Source: Pseudorhodobacter sp. PARRP1 (GTDB lineage: Bacteria > Pseudomonadota > Alphaproteobacteria > Rhodobacterales > Rhodobacteraceae). Taken from it: a stretch of DNA of 64,000 bases. The translations under genes were made by a program, and so were the position numbers. The notes under the pieces are model-generated. The model made no database searches, was not told the origin of the DNA, and saw nothing but the letters and a program-made list of their open reading frames with translations. Shown here piece by piece: positions 7,872 through 16,659 of the stretch. The stretch's first letter is position 1; every line of letters starts with the position of its first letter. The DNA is taken from NCBI GenBank assembly GCA_002256245.1, contig NKIU01000003.1, forward strand, positions 496,001-560,000. Direction: 5' to 3'.

Positions 7872-8264
7872 CTATTTCACCCGCGTCCAGGTGCCACCAT
7901 CGCGGCAAATCCCGATCACGCAGCCGCGCACCGACAGCTTGTTGCCCGCCAGTGTCATATCCGAGTTGTAGGTCTTGTCGCGGTCGGGCGACCAGATCTG
8001 GCCATCGTCATAAAGCCCGTCCGGGTAGGCGACCATATCCCAGACGATCTTTTTGCCGACGTTTTCGCTGGCCTTTTCCTTGCCATCCGCGCCAAACGCC
8101 TTGATCAGCGTGCCGCAGAACATGGTCCCGCAGGGCTTGATCTGCACATAGCCGAAATTGCCGTTGTCGTCAGGCTTGGTTTTCCAAACCCCCTCCACCG
8201 GGTCGGCCAGTGCGGCGGTGGCACCCATCGTCAGCACGGCGGCGAGTAGCAGTTTCTTGATCAT
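7872..8264 (-). CDS. DUF2147 periplasmic protein
   Basis: A 130-residue protein with a Sec signal peptide (MIKKLLLAAVLTMGATAALA, cleavage after ALA) and a DUF2147 domain: EGVWKTKPDDNGNFGYVQI near the start and IWSPDRDKTYNSDMTLAGN in the middle, with paired cysteines CGTMFC and CVIGIC. The domain is common in proteobacterial periplasms and lacks an established function. The ATG at 8264 is chosen because GGAGG lies six bases upstream; the ATG at 8270 abuts that site. It is divergent from hisA, with a 132-base shared promoter gap. Confidence 0.88.
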   Translation of the reverse strand: MIKKLLLAAVLTMGATAALADPVEGVWKTKPDDNGNFGYVQIKPCGTMFCGTLIKAFGADGKEKASENVGKKIVWDMVAYPDGLYDDGQIWSPDRDKTYNSDMTLAGNKLSVRGCVIGICRDGGTWTRVK

Positions 8265-8396
8265 GGTCATCCTCCCTCAAGGTCTGCGCCAAGCTTGCGC
8301 GCAATTTACGCCAAATCAACACTGACGTCGGGTCGCGCGGGTCTTGGCAATCGCGGCCATGCGCCCTAAAGCCTGTCGCAACAGAGGGAGGCGGCG

Positions 8397-9116
8397 ATGA
8401 TCCTATATCCGGCGATTGACCTGAAAGACGGCCAATGTGTGCGGCTGCTGCGCGGCGAGATGGCGGCGGCGACGGTGTTTGGCGATGACCCGGCGGCACA
8501 GGCGTTGAAATTTCAGGACGCGGGCTGCGCATGGCTGCATCTGGTTGATCTGAACGGCGCGTTTGCAGGCGCTCCGGTGAATGCGGCGGCGGTCGAGGCT
8601 ATTCTGGCCGCGGTCAAGGTGCCTGCACAGTTGGGCGGCGGCATCCGCGACATGGCGACGATTGCGATGTGGCTGGAAAAGGGCCTGTCGCGGGTGATCC
8701 TGGGCACCGTGGCGGTGGAGAATCCGGGCCTTGTGCGCGAGGCGTCAAAGGCGTTCCCCGGCAAGGTCGCCGTGGGGATTGATGCGCGCAAGGGCATGGT
8801 GGCCACCAAGGGCTGGGCGGTGGAAACCACGGTGAAAGTCACCGATCTTGCGCGGTCTTTCGAGGATGCTGGCGTCGCTGCGATCATCTACACCGACATT
8901 GACCGCGACGGCGCGATGCAGGGGCCGAACCTTGAAGCGACCGAGGCCCTCGCGCGGGCGGTCTCGATCCCGGTGATCGCCAGCGGTGGGGTCAGCAGGA
9001 TGGAGGACCTGCTGGCCCTGCGCGACACAGGCGTCATTGCCGGCGCGATTTCCGGCCGTGCGCTCTATGACGGTGCGATTGATCTGGCGGCGGCATTGAA
9101 AGCGCTGCAAGGCTAG
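8397..9116 (+). CDS. hisA: ProFAR isomerase HisA
   Basis: A 239-residue (beta-alpha)8 barrel that isomerises ProFAR to PRFAR, the fourth step of histidine synthesis. The catalytic aspartates sit in [12 protein letters not shown] (about residue 8) and [14 protein letters not shown] (about 130). The phosphate-binding loops LGGGIRD and [11 protein letters not shown] are intact, so both half-barrel phosphate sites are present. The start follows a GGGAGG ribosome site. It is first in the plus-strand hisA-hisF-hisE set; a 100-base gap containing a strong hairpin separates it from hisF. Confidence 0.95.
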   Translation: MILYPAIDLKDGQCVRLLRGEMAAATVFGDDPAAQALKFQDAGCAWLHLVDLNGAFAGAPVNAAAVEAILAAVKVPAQLGGGIRDMATIAMWLEKGLSRVILGTVAVENPGLVREASKAFPGKVAVGIDARKGMVATKGWAVETTVKVTDLARSFEDAGVAAIIYTDIDRDGAMQGPNLEATEALARAVSIPVIASGGVSRMEDLLALRDTGVIAGAISGRALYDGAIDLAAALKALQG

Positions 9117-9142
9117 GCCATCCTGCGCCTGCCATTGCCCAC

Positions 9143-9188
9143 GGGGGTGAGGCGGCAGCCGAGGGGGCGGGAACGCCCCCTCACCCCC
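9143..9188. repeat. hairpin between hisA and hisF
   Basis: GAGGGGGCG (9161-9169) and CGCCCCCTC (9174-9182) form a perfect nine-pair stem with a GGAA tetraloop. An outer pairing GGGGGTGA/TCACCCCC (9143-9150 with 9181-9188) competes with it. There is no T run, so it may trim or stabilise the mRNA rather than terminate it. Confidence 0.55.
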
Positions 9189-9216
9189 ACCGGCCCCTTC
9201 TTGCCAAGGTTTGCAA

Positions 9217-9978
9217 ATGCTGAAAACCCGCCTGATCCCCTGCCTTGATGTTGCCGATGGCCGTGTGGTCAAGGGCGTGAATTTTGTGTCCTTGCGCGAT
9301 GCTGGCGACCCGGTGGAAGCCGCGCGGGCCTATGATGCGGCGGGGGCGGATGAGTTGTGTTTTCTGGATATCCACGCCACCCACGAAAACCGCGGCACGA
9401 TGTTTGATCTGGTGACCCGCACGGCTGAGGCCTGCTTCATGCCATTGACGGTGGGCGGCGGGGTGCGCACGCATGAAGACGTGCGGGCGCTGTTGCTTGC
9501 GGGTGCGGACAAGGTGTCGTTCAACTCGGCGGCGGTGGCGAACCCCGATGTGGTAGCGGAAGCAGCCGATCGGTTTGGCAGCCAGTGCATCGTGGTGGCG
9601 ATTGACGCGAAGACCGTCGCGCCGGGAAAGTGGGAGATTTTCACCCATGGCGGGCGTAAGGCGACCGGGATTGATGCGGTGGAATTTGCAAAGCTGGTGG
9701 TCGCCAAGGGCGCGGGGGAAATCCTGCTGACCTCGATGGACCGCGACGGCACCAAGGCCGGGTTCAACCTGGGCCTGACGCGGGCGGTGTCGGATGCGGT
9801 CCCGGTGCCGGTGATTGCATCGGGTGGGGTGGGGACGCTGGAACATCTGGTCGAGGGTGTCACCAAGGGTGGCGCGTCTGCCGTGCTGGCGGCGTCGATC
9901 TTTCACTTTGGCGAGTTTACTGTGGGCGAGGCCAAGCACTATATGGCGGCGGCGGGTATTCCGATGAGGTTGACATGA
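9217..9978 (+). CDS. hisF: imidazole glycerol phosphate synthase cyclase subunit HisF
   Basis: A 253-residue barrel that, with HisH, converts PRFAR and ammonia into imidazole glycerol phosphate and AICAR. The general acid/base aspartates lie in [16 protein letters not shown] (about residue 11) and VVAIDAKTV (about 130). The phosphate loops [10 protein letters not shown] and [12 protein letters not shown] are present. Ammonia arrives through the barrel from HisH, whose gene lies about 1.4 kb away on the other strand. The ATG overlaps none of hisA, and hisE overlaps the hisF stop by four bases. Confidence 0.95.
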   Translation: MLKTRLIPCLDVADGRVVKGVNFVSLRDAGDPVEAARAYDAAGADELCFLDIHATHENRGTMFDLVTRTAEACFMPLTVGGGVRTHEDVRALLLAGADKVSFNSAAVANPDVVAEAADRFGSQCIVVAIDAKTVAPGKWEIFTHGGRKATGIDAVEFAKLVVAKGAGEILLTSMDRDGTKAGFNLGLTRAVSDAVPVPVIASGGVGTLEHLVEGVTKGGASAVLAASIFHFGEFTVGEAKHYMAAAGIPMRLT

Positions 9979-10283
9979 ACGCGTTGCAGCGGTTGAGCGA
10001 GACGATTTTGGCCCGCAAATCGGCGGACCCGGAGAGTTCGTGGACGGCGAAATTGCTGGCCAAGGGGCCGGAGAAATGTGCGGAGAAGTTCGGGGAAGAG
10101 GCCGTTGAGGCGATCATCGAGGCGGTGAAGGGGGACCGGGCCAAGCTGACCGCTGAGGCGGCGGATGTGGTTTACCATCTGCTGGTGATGCTGGCCGCGC
10201 GCGATGTCAGTTGGGGGGATGTGGTGGCCGAATTGGAGCGCCGGGAAGGTGTTTCGGGGATTGCCGAGAAAGCGTCGCGGTAG
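9975..10283 (+). CDS. hisE: phosphoribosyl-ATP pyrophosphatase HisE
   Basis: A 102-residue all-alpha MazG-like pyrophosphatase that turns PR-ATP into PR-AMP, the second histidine step. The metal-binding helices are clear: [17 protein letters not shown] and [18 protein letters not shown], with the expected glutamates and aspartate. It is a single-function protein, not fused to HisI. The ATG overlaps the hisF stop codon (ATGA), so the two are translationally coupled. A GGTCCC/GGGACC hairpin starts two bases after the stop. Confidence 0.95.
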   Translation: MNALQRLSETILARKSADPESSWTAKLLAKGPEKCAEKFGEEAVEAIIEAVKGDRAKLTAEAADVVYHLLVMLAARDVSWGDVVAELERREGVSGIAEKASR

Positions 10284-10284
10284 T

Positions 10285-10301
10285 GGTCCCGAGTTGGGAC
10301 C
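10285..10301. repeat. GGTCCC-GAGTT-GGGACC hairpin after hisE
   Basis: A six-pair stem with a five-base loop follows the hisE stop. No T run follows on either strand. The identical 17-base element, inverted, is a convincing terminator after iorB at 42227. Confidence 0.5.
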
Positions 10302-10382
10302 GCGCACAGGCTGAGCGATATCAGTGGGTTACGCGCGCAATTTAAGGAAATTTTAACGATTGCGCGGGTTTTGGCCGGGGAA

Positions 10383-10414
10383 GCCTCCGGCGGGGATATT
10401 TAAGAACGGATGAA
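10383..10414 (+). repeat. GCCTCCGG-type intergenic repeat, single unit
   Basis: The unit GCCTCCGGCGGGGATATT continues TAAGAACGGATGAAA. It lies between convergent hisE and glsA and is the same family as the inverted pairs at 14149-14234 and 57723-57780. Confidence 0.75.
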
Positions 10415-10435
10415 ATTGTGCGGTGATTGCGCGCA

Positions 10436-11341
10436 TTAACCGAACACCGACCAGCCCATGCCGCGGGCGAGTTTCTCGATGGCGATGGAGCCGAGTTTCG
10501 AGTTGCCGTTGGCGTTCAGGCCCGGCGACCAGACTGCGATGCTGGCTTTGCCGGGCGCGATGGCGAGGATGCCGCCGCCGACGCCGGATTTGCCGGGCAG
10601 GCCCACGCGGTAGGCAAATTCACCCGAGGCATCGTAGTGGCCGCAGGTCATCATCAGCGCATTGATGCGGCGGATGCGGGCGATGGACACCAGACGCGGC
10701 GCACCCGGCGCGCCCAGCAGAAAGCGGCCGGCGCGGGCGAGTTGGGTGGTGGTCATCTCGACCGCGCATTGATGCACATAGGTGCCGATGGCAAGGGCGG
10801 TCGGGTTGCGCAGGTTGCCCATGGCGGCCATGAATTCGGCCAAGGCGATGTTGCGGTGGGCGGTGGCCTGTTCGGATTTTGCCACCGCCTGATTGATGCT
10901 GATGCTGTCGTCTTCGGCGGCGGCTTGGATAAAGCGCAACAACTCGGCCAGAACTTCGCGCGGTTGGCGGCCTTGCAGGATGGCGTCAGTGACGGCGATG
11001 GCCCCGGCATTGACAAACGGATTGCGCGGGATGCCGTTTTCTTGTTCCAACTGAAGGATCGAGTTGAACGCAAGGCCAGAGGGTTCGCGGCCCACGCGGG
11101 TCCAGATTTGATCACCCAAGCGGCCCAAGGCGATGGCGAGGGTGAAGACCTTCGAGATAGACTGGATCGAGAACGGGGTGGCGGCGTCGCCTGCGCTGTA
11201 AACCTCGCCCGAGGGCAATGCCACGGCGATGGCGAAGTGCTGCGGGTCAATTTTTGCCAGTTCGGGGATGTAGCTTGCGACGCGGCCGCGATCTGTGGCC
11301 GTGGCCATTTCCGCCGCGATCTGGTCGAGCAGGGCTTGCAC
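10436..11341 (-). CDS. glsA: glutaminase
   Basis: A 301-residue serine-dependent glutaminase (glutamine to glutamate plus ammonia), close to the usual length of about 308. The catalytic Ser-x-x-Lys lies in [18 protein letters not shown] near residue 60-70; [16 protein letters not shown], the [20 protein letters not shown] stretch and [20 protein letters not shown] are further family blocks. Translation starts at a GTG placed directly after the hisH stop codon, so the gene is co-transcribed and probably coupled to hisH. The adjacency of a free glutaminase to a HisH glutaminase is unusual. Confidence 0.93.
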   Translation of the reverse strand: MQALLDQIAAEMATATDRGRVASYIPELAKIDPQHFAIAVALPSGEVYSAGDAATPFSIQSISKVFTLAIALGRLGDQIWTRVGREPSGLAFNSILQLEQENGIPRNPFVNAGAIAVTDAILQGRQPREVLAELLRFIQAAAEDDSISINQAVAKSEQATAHRNIALAEFMAAMGNLRNPTALAIGTYVHQCAVEMTTTQLARAGRFLLGAPGAPRLVSIARIRRINALMMTCGHYDASGEFAYRVGLPGKSGVGGGILAIAPGKASIAVWSPGLNANGNSKLGSIAIEKLARGMGWSVFG

Positions 11342-11980
11342 TTACGGCTTCCACGCCAGGAAATTGCCGATCAGGCGCAGGCCGGTGGCTTGCGATTTTT
11401 CCGGGTGAAACTGCATGCCGATCATCGTATCGCGCCCGATGATGGCGGTGATGTCGCCCGCATAATCGACATGGGCGAGGCGCTCGGCGGGATTTTCGAC
11501 GCGGAAATGGAAGGAATGCACGAAATAGGCGTGATCCCCGGTTTGGATGCCTGCCAACACCGGATGCGGGTGATCTATGATCAGATCATTCCAGCCCATA
11601 TGCGGCACTTTCAGGCTTGGGTCGGTGGGGGTGATTTTGACCACCTCGCCCGGTATCCACGCGAAGCCTTTGGTGTCTTCATATTCGCGGCCCCAGGTTG
11701 CCATCATCTGCATGCCGACGCAGATGCCAAGGAAGGGGCGGGCGCGGGCGGTGACGGCTTCTTCGATGGCTTCAAACAAGCCGCCATAGCTGCCGAGGGC
11801 GCGCCGACACGCGGGAAAGGCCCCATCGCCCGGCAGCACGATGCGGTCGGCGCGGGCAACGTCCTCGGGGCGGGAGGAGACGAGGATCTCGCCCGCGTCG
11901 GTTTCCAAGGCCATGCGTTGAAAGGCTTTTTCTGCCGAGTGCAGGTTGCCGGAATCGTAATCGACGAGGACGGTGAGCAT
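11342..11980 (-). CDS. hisH: imidazole glycerol phosphate synthase glutaminase subunit HisH
   Basis: A 212-residue class I glutamine amidotransferase that releases ammonia from glutamine for HisF. The nucleophile elbow is FLGICVGMQMM (Cys near residue 84), and the His-Glu pair is in MIGMQFHPEKSQATG near the C-terminus; the oxyanion segment LPGDGAFPACRRAL is also present. It lies between hisB upstream and glsA directly downstream. The gap to hisB (67 bases) contains a GCCTCCGG-type repeat. Its partner hisF is on the opposite strand, so the two subunits come from separate transcripts. Confidence 0.95.
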   Translation of the reverse strand: MLTVLVDYDSGNLHSAEKAFQRMALETDAGEILVSSRPEDVARADRIVLPGDGAFPACRRALGSYGGLFEAIEEAVTARARPFLGICVGMQMMATWGREYEDTKGFAWIPGEVVKITPTDPSLKVPHMGWNDLIIDHPHPVLAGIQTGDHAYFVHSFHFRVENPAERLAHVDYAGDITAIIGRDTMIGMQFHPEKSQATGLRLIGNFLAWKP

Positions 11981-12012
11981 CTTGGAGCGCCTGTATTGCC
12001 GGGGGCGTCGGA

Positions 12013-12045
12013 GCCTCCGGCGGGGATATTTGAGCAGAGAGGATG
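12013..12045 (+). repeat. GCCTCCGG-type intergenic repeat between hisB and hisH
   Basis: GCCTCCGGCGGGGATATTTG followed by AGCAGAGAGGATG fills most of the 67-base gap. Unlike other copies, it sits inside a same-strand gene pair rather than between convergent genes. Confidence 0.7.
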
Positions 12046-12047
12046 GG

Positions 12048-12635
12048 CTAGAGCGCGCCCTTGGTCGAGGGCAGCTGGCCTGCCATGCGGGGATCAGGTT
12101 CGACCGCTTCGCGCAGGGCGCGGGCGACGGCTTTGAACGCCGCTTCGGCGATGTGGTGGCTGTTGAGGCCGTGGATCAGATCGACATGCAGGGTGATGCC
12201 GCCGTGGGTGGCCAGCGCCTGGAAGAATTCGCGCACGAGTTCGGTGTCAAACGTGCCGATTTTGGCGGCGGTGAAGGGGACTTGCCAGACCAGATAGGGG
12301 CGGGCGGACAGATCAAGCGCGCAGGCGACTTGAGTGTCATCCATCGCCAGACGGAAATGGCCGTAGCGGCGGATGCCCTTTTTGTCGCCCAAAGCGCGGG
12401 TCAGGGCCTGACCGAGGGCGATGCCGGTATCCTCAACCGTGTGGTGATCGTCGATGTGCAGATCGCCGCTGGCCTGAACGGTCAGGTCAATCAGCGCATG
12501 GCGGGCGAGTTGATCGAGCATATGGTCGAAAAAGCCAACGCCGGTTTTGATCTCGCTGCGGCCAGTGCCGTCAAGATTGATGGCGACGGCGATGCGGGTC
12601 TCGTTGGTGTTGCGGGTGTTCTCGGCTGTGCGCAT
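12048..12635 (-). CDS. hisB: imidazoleglycerol-phosphate dehydratase HisB
   Basis: A 195-residue Mn-dependent dehydratase that makes imidazole acetol phosphate in histidine synthesis. The duplicated metal-binding segments are [16 protein letters not shown] with [18 protein letters not shown], and later [20 protein letters not shown]; the histidine-rich DDHH and NSHH pairs mark the metal sites. It is single-function, without the phosphatase domain found in enterobacterial HisB. It leads the minus-strand hisB-hisH-glsA set, which converges on hisA-hisF-hisE. Confidence 0.95.
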   Translation of the reverse strand: MRTAENTRNTNETRIAVAINLDGTGRSEIKTGVGFFDHMLDQLARHALIDLTVQASGDLHIDDHHTVEDTGIALGQALTRALGDKKGIRRYGHFRLAMDDTQVACALDLSARPYLVWQVPFTAAKIGTFDTELVREFFQALATHGGITLHVDLIHGLNSHHIAEAAFKAVARALREAVEPDPRMAGQLPSTKGAL

Positions 12636-12764
12636 CGCGGGCTCCGGTGTCTGGGGTTGCGGCCTTATAGGGCGGGGGGGGCGGTTTGGGAAGGCTTTGG
12701 CTGCTGGACCTTTGCCGCCGGATGCCTATTGTGGCGCGGATATTTCGCGGCAATCTGGTGAGAC

Positions 12765-14138
12765 ATGACAACCTATACCTGCTTCAAGGCCTATGACATT
12801 CGCGGCAAACTGGGGGACGAGCTGAACGCGGGTATTGCGCGGCGGATCGGGCGGGCGTTTGCCGAAGGTCTGGGGGCGAAGCGCGTGGTGCTGGGGCAGG
12901 ATTGCCGGGCGTCCTCGGCGGAACTGGCGCAGGCAGTGGCTGAGGGGTTGGTCGCGGCGGGGGTCGAGGTGCTGGATCTGGGCCTGTGCGGCACCGAGGA
13001 GATGTATTTTGCCACCACGGCGCTGGATGCTGATGGCGGCATCGAGGTGACGGCCTCGCATAATCCGATGGATTACAATGGGATGAAGATGGTGCGGCGC
13101 GGGTCTGCTCCGCTGGATGCAGGCTCGGGGCTGGCGCGGATCAAGGACTTGGCGGAAAGCGGCGCGTTTGCGGCGGATCAGGCCGGGGGCTGCGTGGTGG
13201 ATGCGGCGGCGGTGCGGGCGGGGTTTGTCGAGCGGGTGCTGTCGTTTGTCGATATCGGCGCGCTGCGGCCTTTGAAGATTGTGGTGAATGCCGGCAATGG
13301 CGCTGCGGGGCCGACGTTTGATGCGATTGCGGCAGGCTTGGCCGCGGCAGGCGCTCCGCTGGAGTTTGTGCGGATGCATCATCAGCCGGACGGCAGTTTT
13401 CCGAACGGCATCCCGAACCCGCTGTTGCCGGAAAATCAGCCCGTGACGGCCGAGGCTGTGGTTGCGGCGGGCGCGGATATGGGTGTGGCGTGGGACGGCG
13501 ATTTCGACCGCTGCTTCCTGTTTGATGCCTCGGGCGGCTTTGTGGCGGGGGAATATCTGGTTGGGCTTTTGGCCGAAGTGTTTCTGGCCAAAGAGCCGGG
13601 GGCTGTGATCATCCACGATCCGCGCGTGGTGTGGAACACGCAGGATGTGGTGGCGCGCGCAGGCGGGCGGACGGTGGCGGCCAAGACCGGCCATGCGTTT
13701 CTGAAGCAAGCCCTGCGCGACACCGGGGCGGTTTATGGCGGCGAGATGTCGGCGCATCACTATTTCCGCGATTTCATGGCCTGCGATTCCGGCATGATCC
13801 CGTGGCTGCTGGTGGCCGAGTTGATGGGACGGTCGGGGTTGTCTTTGGCGGACCTGCTGGCGGCGCGCAGGGCGGCGTTTCCGTCTTCGGGTGAGATCAA
13901 TTTCCGCGTCAAGGATGCGCGGGCGGTCGTGGCGCGGATTGAGGCGGCCTATGCGCCCAAAGCCGTGGGCCGCGATGATCTGGACGGGTTGTCGCTCGAT
14001 TTTGGCGATTGGCGGTTCAACTTGCGCTCGTCCAACACCGAGCCGTTGTTGCGCCTGAACGTGGAATCGCGGGGGCGGGTTGATCTGGTGGAGCAGGCTG
14101 TGGCCGAAATCTCGGCCCTGATCCGCGCCGAGGCCTGA
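12765..14138 (+). CDS. manB: phosphomannomutase/phosphoglucomutase
   Basis: A 457-residue alpha-D-phosphohexomutase that interconverts hexose 1- and 6-phosphates for nucleotide-sugar and envelope polysaccharide synthesis. The four domains show their active-site loops in order: TASHNPMDYNGMK with the phosphoserine near residue 98, the Mg-binding DGDFDR near 245, the sugar loop GGEMSAHHYF near 325, and the phosphate loop RSSNTEPLLRLN near 425. Length fits the PMM/PGM subgroup. The start is 129 bases from divergent hisB. Whether mannose or glucose phosphate is preferred cannot be told from sequence. Confidence 0.9.
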   Translation: MTTYTCFKAYDIRGKLGDELNAGIARRIGRAFAEGLGAKRVVLGQDCRASSAELAQAVAEGLVAAGVEVLDLGLCGTEEMYFATTALDADGGIEVTASHNPMDYNGMKMVRRGSAPLDAGSGLARIKDLAESGAFAADQAGGCVVDAAAVRAGFVERVLSFVDIGALRPLKIVVNAGNGAAGPTFDAIAAGLAAAGAPLEFVRMHHQPDGSFPNGIPNPLLPENQPVTAEAVVAAGADMGVAWDGDFDRCFLFDASGGFVAGEYLVGLLAEVFLAKEPGAVIIHDPRVVWNTQDVVARAGGRTVAAKTGHAFLKQALRDTGAVYGGEMSAHHYFRDFMACDSGMIPWLLVAELMGRSGLSLADLLAARRAAFPSSGEINFRVKDARAVVARIEAAYAPKAVGRDDLDGLSLDFGDWRFNLRSSNTEPLLRLNVESRGRVDLVEQAVAEISALIRAEA

Positions 14139-14148
14139 TCTGTCGGAT

Positions 14149-14234
14149 GCCTCCGGCGGGGATATTTAAGAACGGGTGAAATCAGAAGCGCGCCTCTGGT
14201 TCATCCTCTCTGCTTAAATATCCCCGCCGGAGGC
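14149..14234. repeat. 22-base inverted repeat, GCCTCCGG family
   Basis: A 22-base arm (14149-14170, GCCTCCGG through TTTAAG) is perfectly inverted at 14213-14234, with 42 bases between. It fills the gap between convergent manB and the altronate dehydratase gene, and could act as a two-way transcript end. Confidence 0.85.
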
Positions 14235-14255
14235 TTCGAGATTGATGCAGGGTGC

Positions 14256-15779
14256 CTACATCACAGCCCCAATCTGCCATGGCACGAACTCGGCGCCGCC
14301 GAAGCCCAACTCTTCCGAGAAGGTGCGCTGACCGGACGCCACTGCGATGACTTTCTCAAGGATTTCAGCGCCTTTTGCGGCGATGCTCACCCCGTTTGTG
14401 AGGATGTCGCCGCAGTTGATGTCCATGTCTTCGGCCATGCGGTTATACATCTCGGTGTTGGTGGCGAGTTTGATGCAGGGGCTGGGTTTGTAGCCCGAGA
14501 CTGATCCGCGCCCGGTGGTGAAGATGATCATTGTGGCCCCGGAGGCGATTTGGCCAGTGACGGAACAGGGATCGTAGCCGGGGCTGTCCATATAGGTGAA
14601 GCCGGGGGTGGTGATGGGTTCGGCGAATTTATAGACGCCGACCAAGGGGGCGGTGCCGCCTTTGGCAACCGCGCCGAGCGATTTTTCTAAGATCGTGGTC
14701 AGGCCACCCTTTTTGTTACCGGGGGATGGGTTGTTGTCCATCTCGCCGCCGTTGCGGGCGGTGTAGTCTTCCCACCACTGGATGCGCTCTAGCAGTTTTT
14801 CACCAATCTCGGCAGAGACGGCGCGGCGGGTCAGCAGGTGTTCGGCGCCGTAAATTTCCGGCGTTTCCGACAGGATTGTGGTGCCGCCCATCTGCACCAG
14901 CAAGTCGGACATATGTCCGAGTGCCGGATTGGCGGTGATGCCGGAGTAACCATCCGAGCCGCCGCATTGCAGGCCGATCATCAGCTTGGACACTGGCGCG
15001 GGGGCGCGGGCGGTCTGGCTGGCAACCTCTGCCATCTCGCGCAGAACCTTCAGGCCAGCGGCAATCGTGGCACGCGTGCCGCCGGTTTGCTGGATGGTCA
15101 TGTAGCGGAAATTGCCATCTGGGCGCAGCCGGCCCTGGCCGACCAGATCGGGCACTTGCATGACTTCGCAGCCCAAGCCGACCAGCAGGATGCCGCCGAA
15201 ATTGGCGTTGCGGGCATAGCCTTTCAGGGTGCGCATCAGGGTGTCGTAGCCTTCATTCACCCCCGACATGCCGCAGCCGGTGTTGTGCACGATGGGCACA
15301 AAGCCGTCGATGTTCGGCATCGACGACAGCACGGGGTCTTTCTCGGCCGCCTCGGCGATGAAGCGGGCGACCGAGCCAGAGCAGTTCACCGATGTCAGAA
15401 TCCCGATGTAGTTGCGGGTGCCGACCTGCCCATCAGCGCGGTGATAGCCCATGAATTCGCGCGGGGCGATGCTGGGCAGGGGATGGCATTCCGCGCCTAT
15501 GGCGTAATCGTCGGTATGCGGCCCCATGCCAAGGTTGTGGCTGTGGATATGCGCGCCGGGGGCAATGTCACAGGTGGCTTCGCCGATGATCTGGCCATAG
15601 CGGATCACCTGCTCGCCCGCAGCAATCGGACGGGTGGCGATTTTGTGGCCACGGGGAATCGCTTGGGTGGTGGCGACATCAAGCCCGCCCGGCTGTGCTC
15701 CGGCAGGCAGATCGACCAAGGCGATCACCAGATTATCGGCTGAATTCAAGCGTATCACGTTCTGATTGCTTTGTAACAT
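14256..15779 (-). CDS. uxaA: altronate dehydratase family protein (UxaA)
   Basis: A 507-residue UxaA-family dehydratase. An N-terminal SAF domain (about residues 10-90, including HKIATRPIAAGEQVIRYG) precedes the large catalytic domain with FMGYHRADGQVGTRNYIGIL, VHNTGCGMSG, LQCGGSDGYSGITANPALG and TTGRGSVSGYKPSPCIKLA; the conserved cysteines are probable iron-binding residues. The family removes water from altronate, galactarate or related sugar acids, giving 2-keto-3-deoxy acids. It is divergent from a GntR-FCD gene with a palindromic operator in the 52-base gap, so GntR control is likely. The exact sugar acid is open. Confidence 0.88.
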   Translation of the reverse strand: MLQSNQNVIRLNSADNLVIALVDLPAGAQPGGLDVATTQAIPRGHKIATRPIAAGEQVIRYGQIIGEATCDIAPGAHIHSHNLGMGPHTDDYAIGAECHPLPSIAPREFMGYHRADGQVGTRNYIGILTSVNCSGSVARFIAEAAEKDPVLSSMPNIDGFVPIVHNTGCGMSGVNEGYDTLMRTLKGYARNANFGGILLVGLGCEVMQVPDLVGQGRLRPDGNFRYMTIQQTGGTRATIAAGLKVLREMAEVASQTARAPAPVSKLMIGLQCGGSDGYSGITANPALGHMSDLLVQMGGTTILSETPEIYGAEHLLTRRAVSAEIGEKLLERIQWWEDYTARNGGEMDNNPSPGNKKGGLTTILEKSLGAVAKGGTAPLVGVYKFAEPITTPGFTYMDSPGYDPCSVTGQIASGATMIIFTTGRGSVSGYKPSPCIKLATNTEMYNRMAEDMDINCGDILTNGVSIAAKGAEILEKVIAVASGQRTFSEELGFGGAEFVPWQIGAVM

Positions 15780-15818
15780 TTTGCTGCGGCCTTTGCTTGA
15801 TCCCGAGGCATGGCTCGG

Positions 15819-15837
15819 CTAACATGTTAGCATGTTA
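15819..15837. promoter_or_regulatory. palindromic operator between uxaA and gntR
   Basis: CTAACATGTTAG is a perfect 12-base palindrome (15819-15830). It continues as TAACATG-TTAG-CATGTTA, a seven-base inverted repeat with a four-base spacer (15820-15837). It overlaps the first possible ATG of the GntR gene. The same palindrome recurs at 24469-24480. Confidence 0.7.
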
Positions 15838-16563
15838 CAGTCCGAAGATGCCTTCTCACAAGACCCGATCGCGGCCAATCACCGCCTGCGCCCGCTTGAT
15901 ATGTTCGCCGGTTCGCTGGGCTCAAAAGTCTATCAGACGCTGCGGCAGGCGATCTTGTCGCTTAGCTACCGCCCCGGCGAAATCCTGCGCAAGCCCGAGA
16001 TTTGCGCCGAACTGGGGGTGTCGCGCAGCCCGGTGTCGGATGCGGTGGCGCGGCTGGCGTCGGAAGGCTTGGTTGATGTGGTGCCACAGGCGGGCACCTA
16101 TGTGGCGCGGTTTTCGATGGATGAAATCCGCGAAGGCGCGTTTGTGCGCGAGGCGATCGAGTTGCAGGCGATTGAGCGGGTGGCCGAAACCATCACCGAC
16201 GAGCAGTTGGTGACGCTGCGGCGCAACATCACGGTGCAGGCGGCGTTGCTGGCCGATGGCGATTTTCCGGGTTTTTACCAGTTGGACGGCGAGATGCACG
16301 AGTTGATCCGCAGCTTTACCGGCTATCGCAAGCTGTCGGTGGTGGCGGAAACCGCTTGGGTGCATGTGGAGCGCGCGCGGCGGTTGGTGCTGCCGGTGGA
16401 TGGCCGGGTGCAGGCGACGCTGGACGAACACCGTGCTATTCTGGCCGCCGTTGAGGCGCGCGATCCGCAGGCGGCACGGGCGGCGATGCGGGTGCATCTG
16501 AGCAAGCTGCTGACCTATCTGGAGCCGCTGGAGCGCAGCCATCCGGAGTTGTTCAACCCGTAA
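15832..16563 (+). CDS. GntR family regulator, FCD subgroup
   Basis: A 243-residue regulator. The winged HTH spans about residues 30-95 (LRQAILSLSYRPGEILRK, ELGVSRSPVSDAVARLASEG), followed by an all-helical FCD ligand domain with the metal/ligand residues in REAIELQAIERVAE and LDGEMHELIRSFTG. FCD regulators usually respond to sugar acids or related organic acids and repress neighbouring genes. The first ATG overlaps the palindromic operator, so the start may be the in-frame ATG at 15901. It is divergent from uxaA and probably controls the wider cluster to 28.9 kb, where related operator sequences occur. Confidence 0.88.
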   Translation: MLQSEDAFSQDPIAANHRLRPLDMFAGSLGSKVYQTLRQAILSLSYRPGEILRKPEICAELGVSRSPVSDAVARLASEGLVDVVPQAGTYVARFSMDEIREGAFVREAIELQAIERVAETITDEQLVTLRRNITVQAALLADGDFPGFYQLDGEMHELIRSFTGYRKLSVVAETAWVHVERARRLVLPVDGRVQATLDEHRAILAAVEARDPQAARAAMRVHLSKLLTYLEPLERSHPELFNP

Positions 16564-16659
16564 ACGGTGGCGGTGCGGGCCGTGTCGGATTGCGGCACAG
16601 CCGTGGTTTTCTCCGCCTTGGGCCTCGCACAGAAGATGTCACTTTTAGCCCGTATCTGG

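Noticed and set aside
10285-10301. Hairpin after hisE as a rho-independent terminator
   Set aside because: The stem is only six pairs and no T run follows on either strand, so it is listed as a repeat.
14149-14234. Inverted repeats as ends of an insertion sequence
   Set aside because: Only 42 bases lie between the arms, no transposase is present and no target-site duplication is seen.
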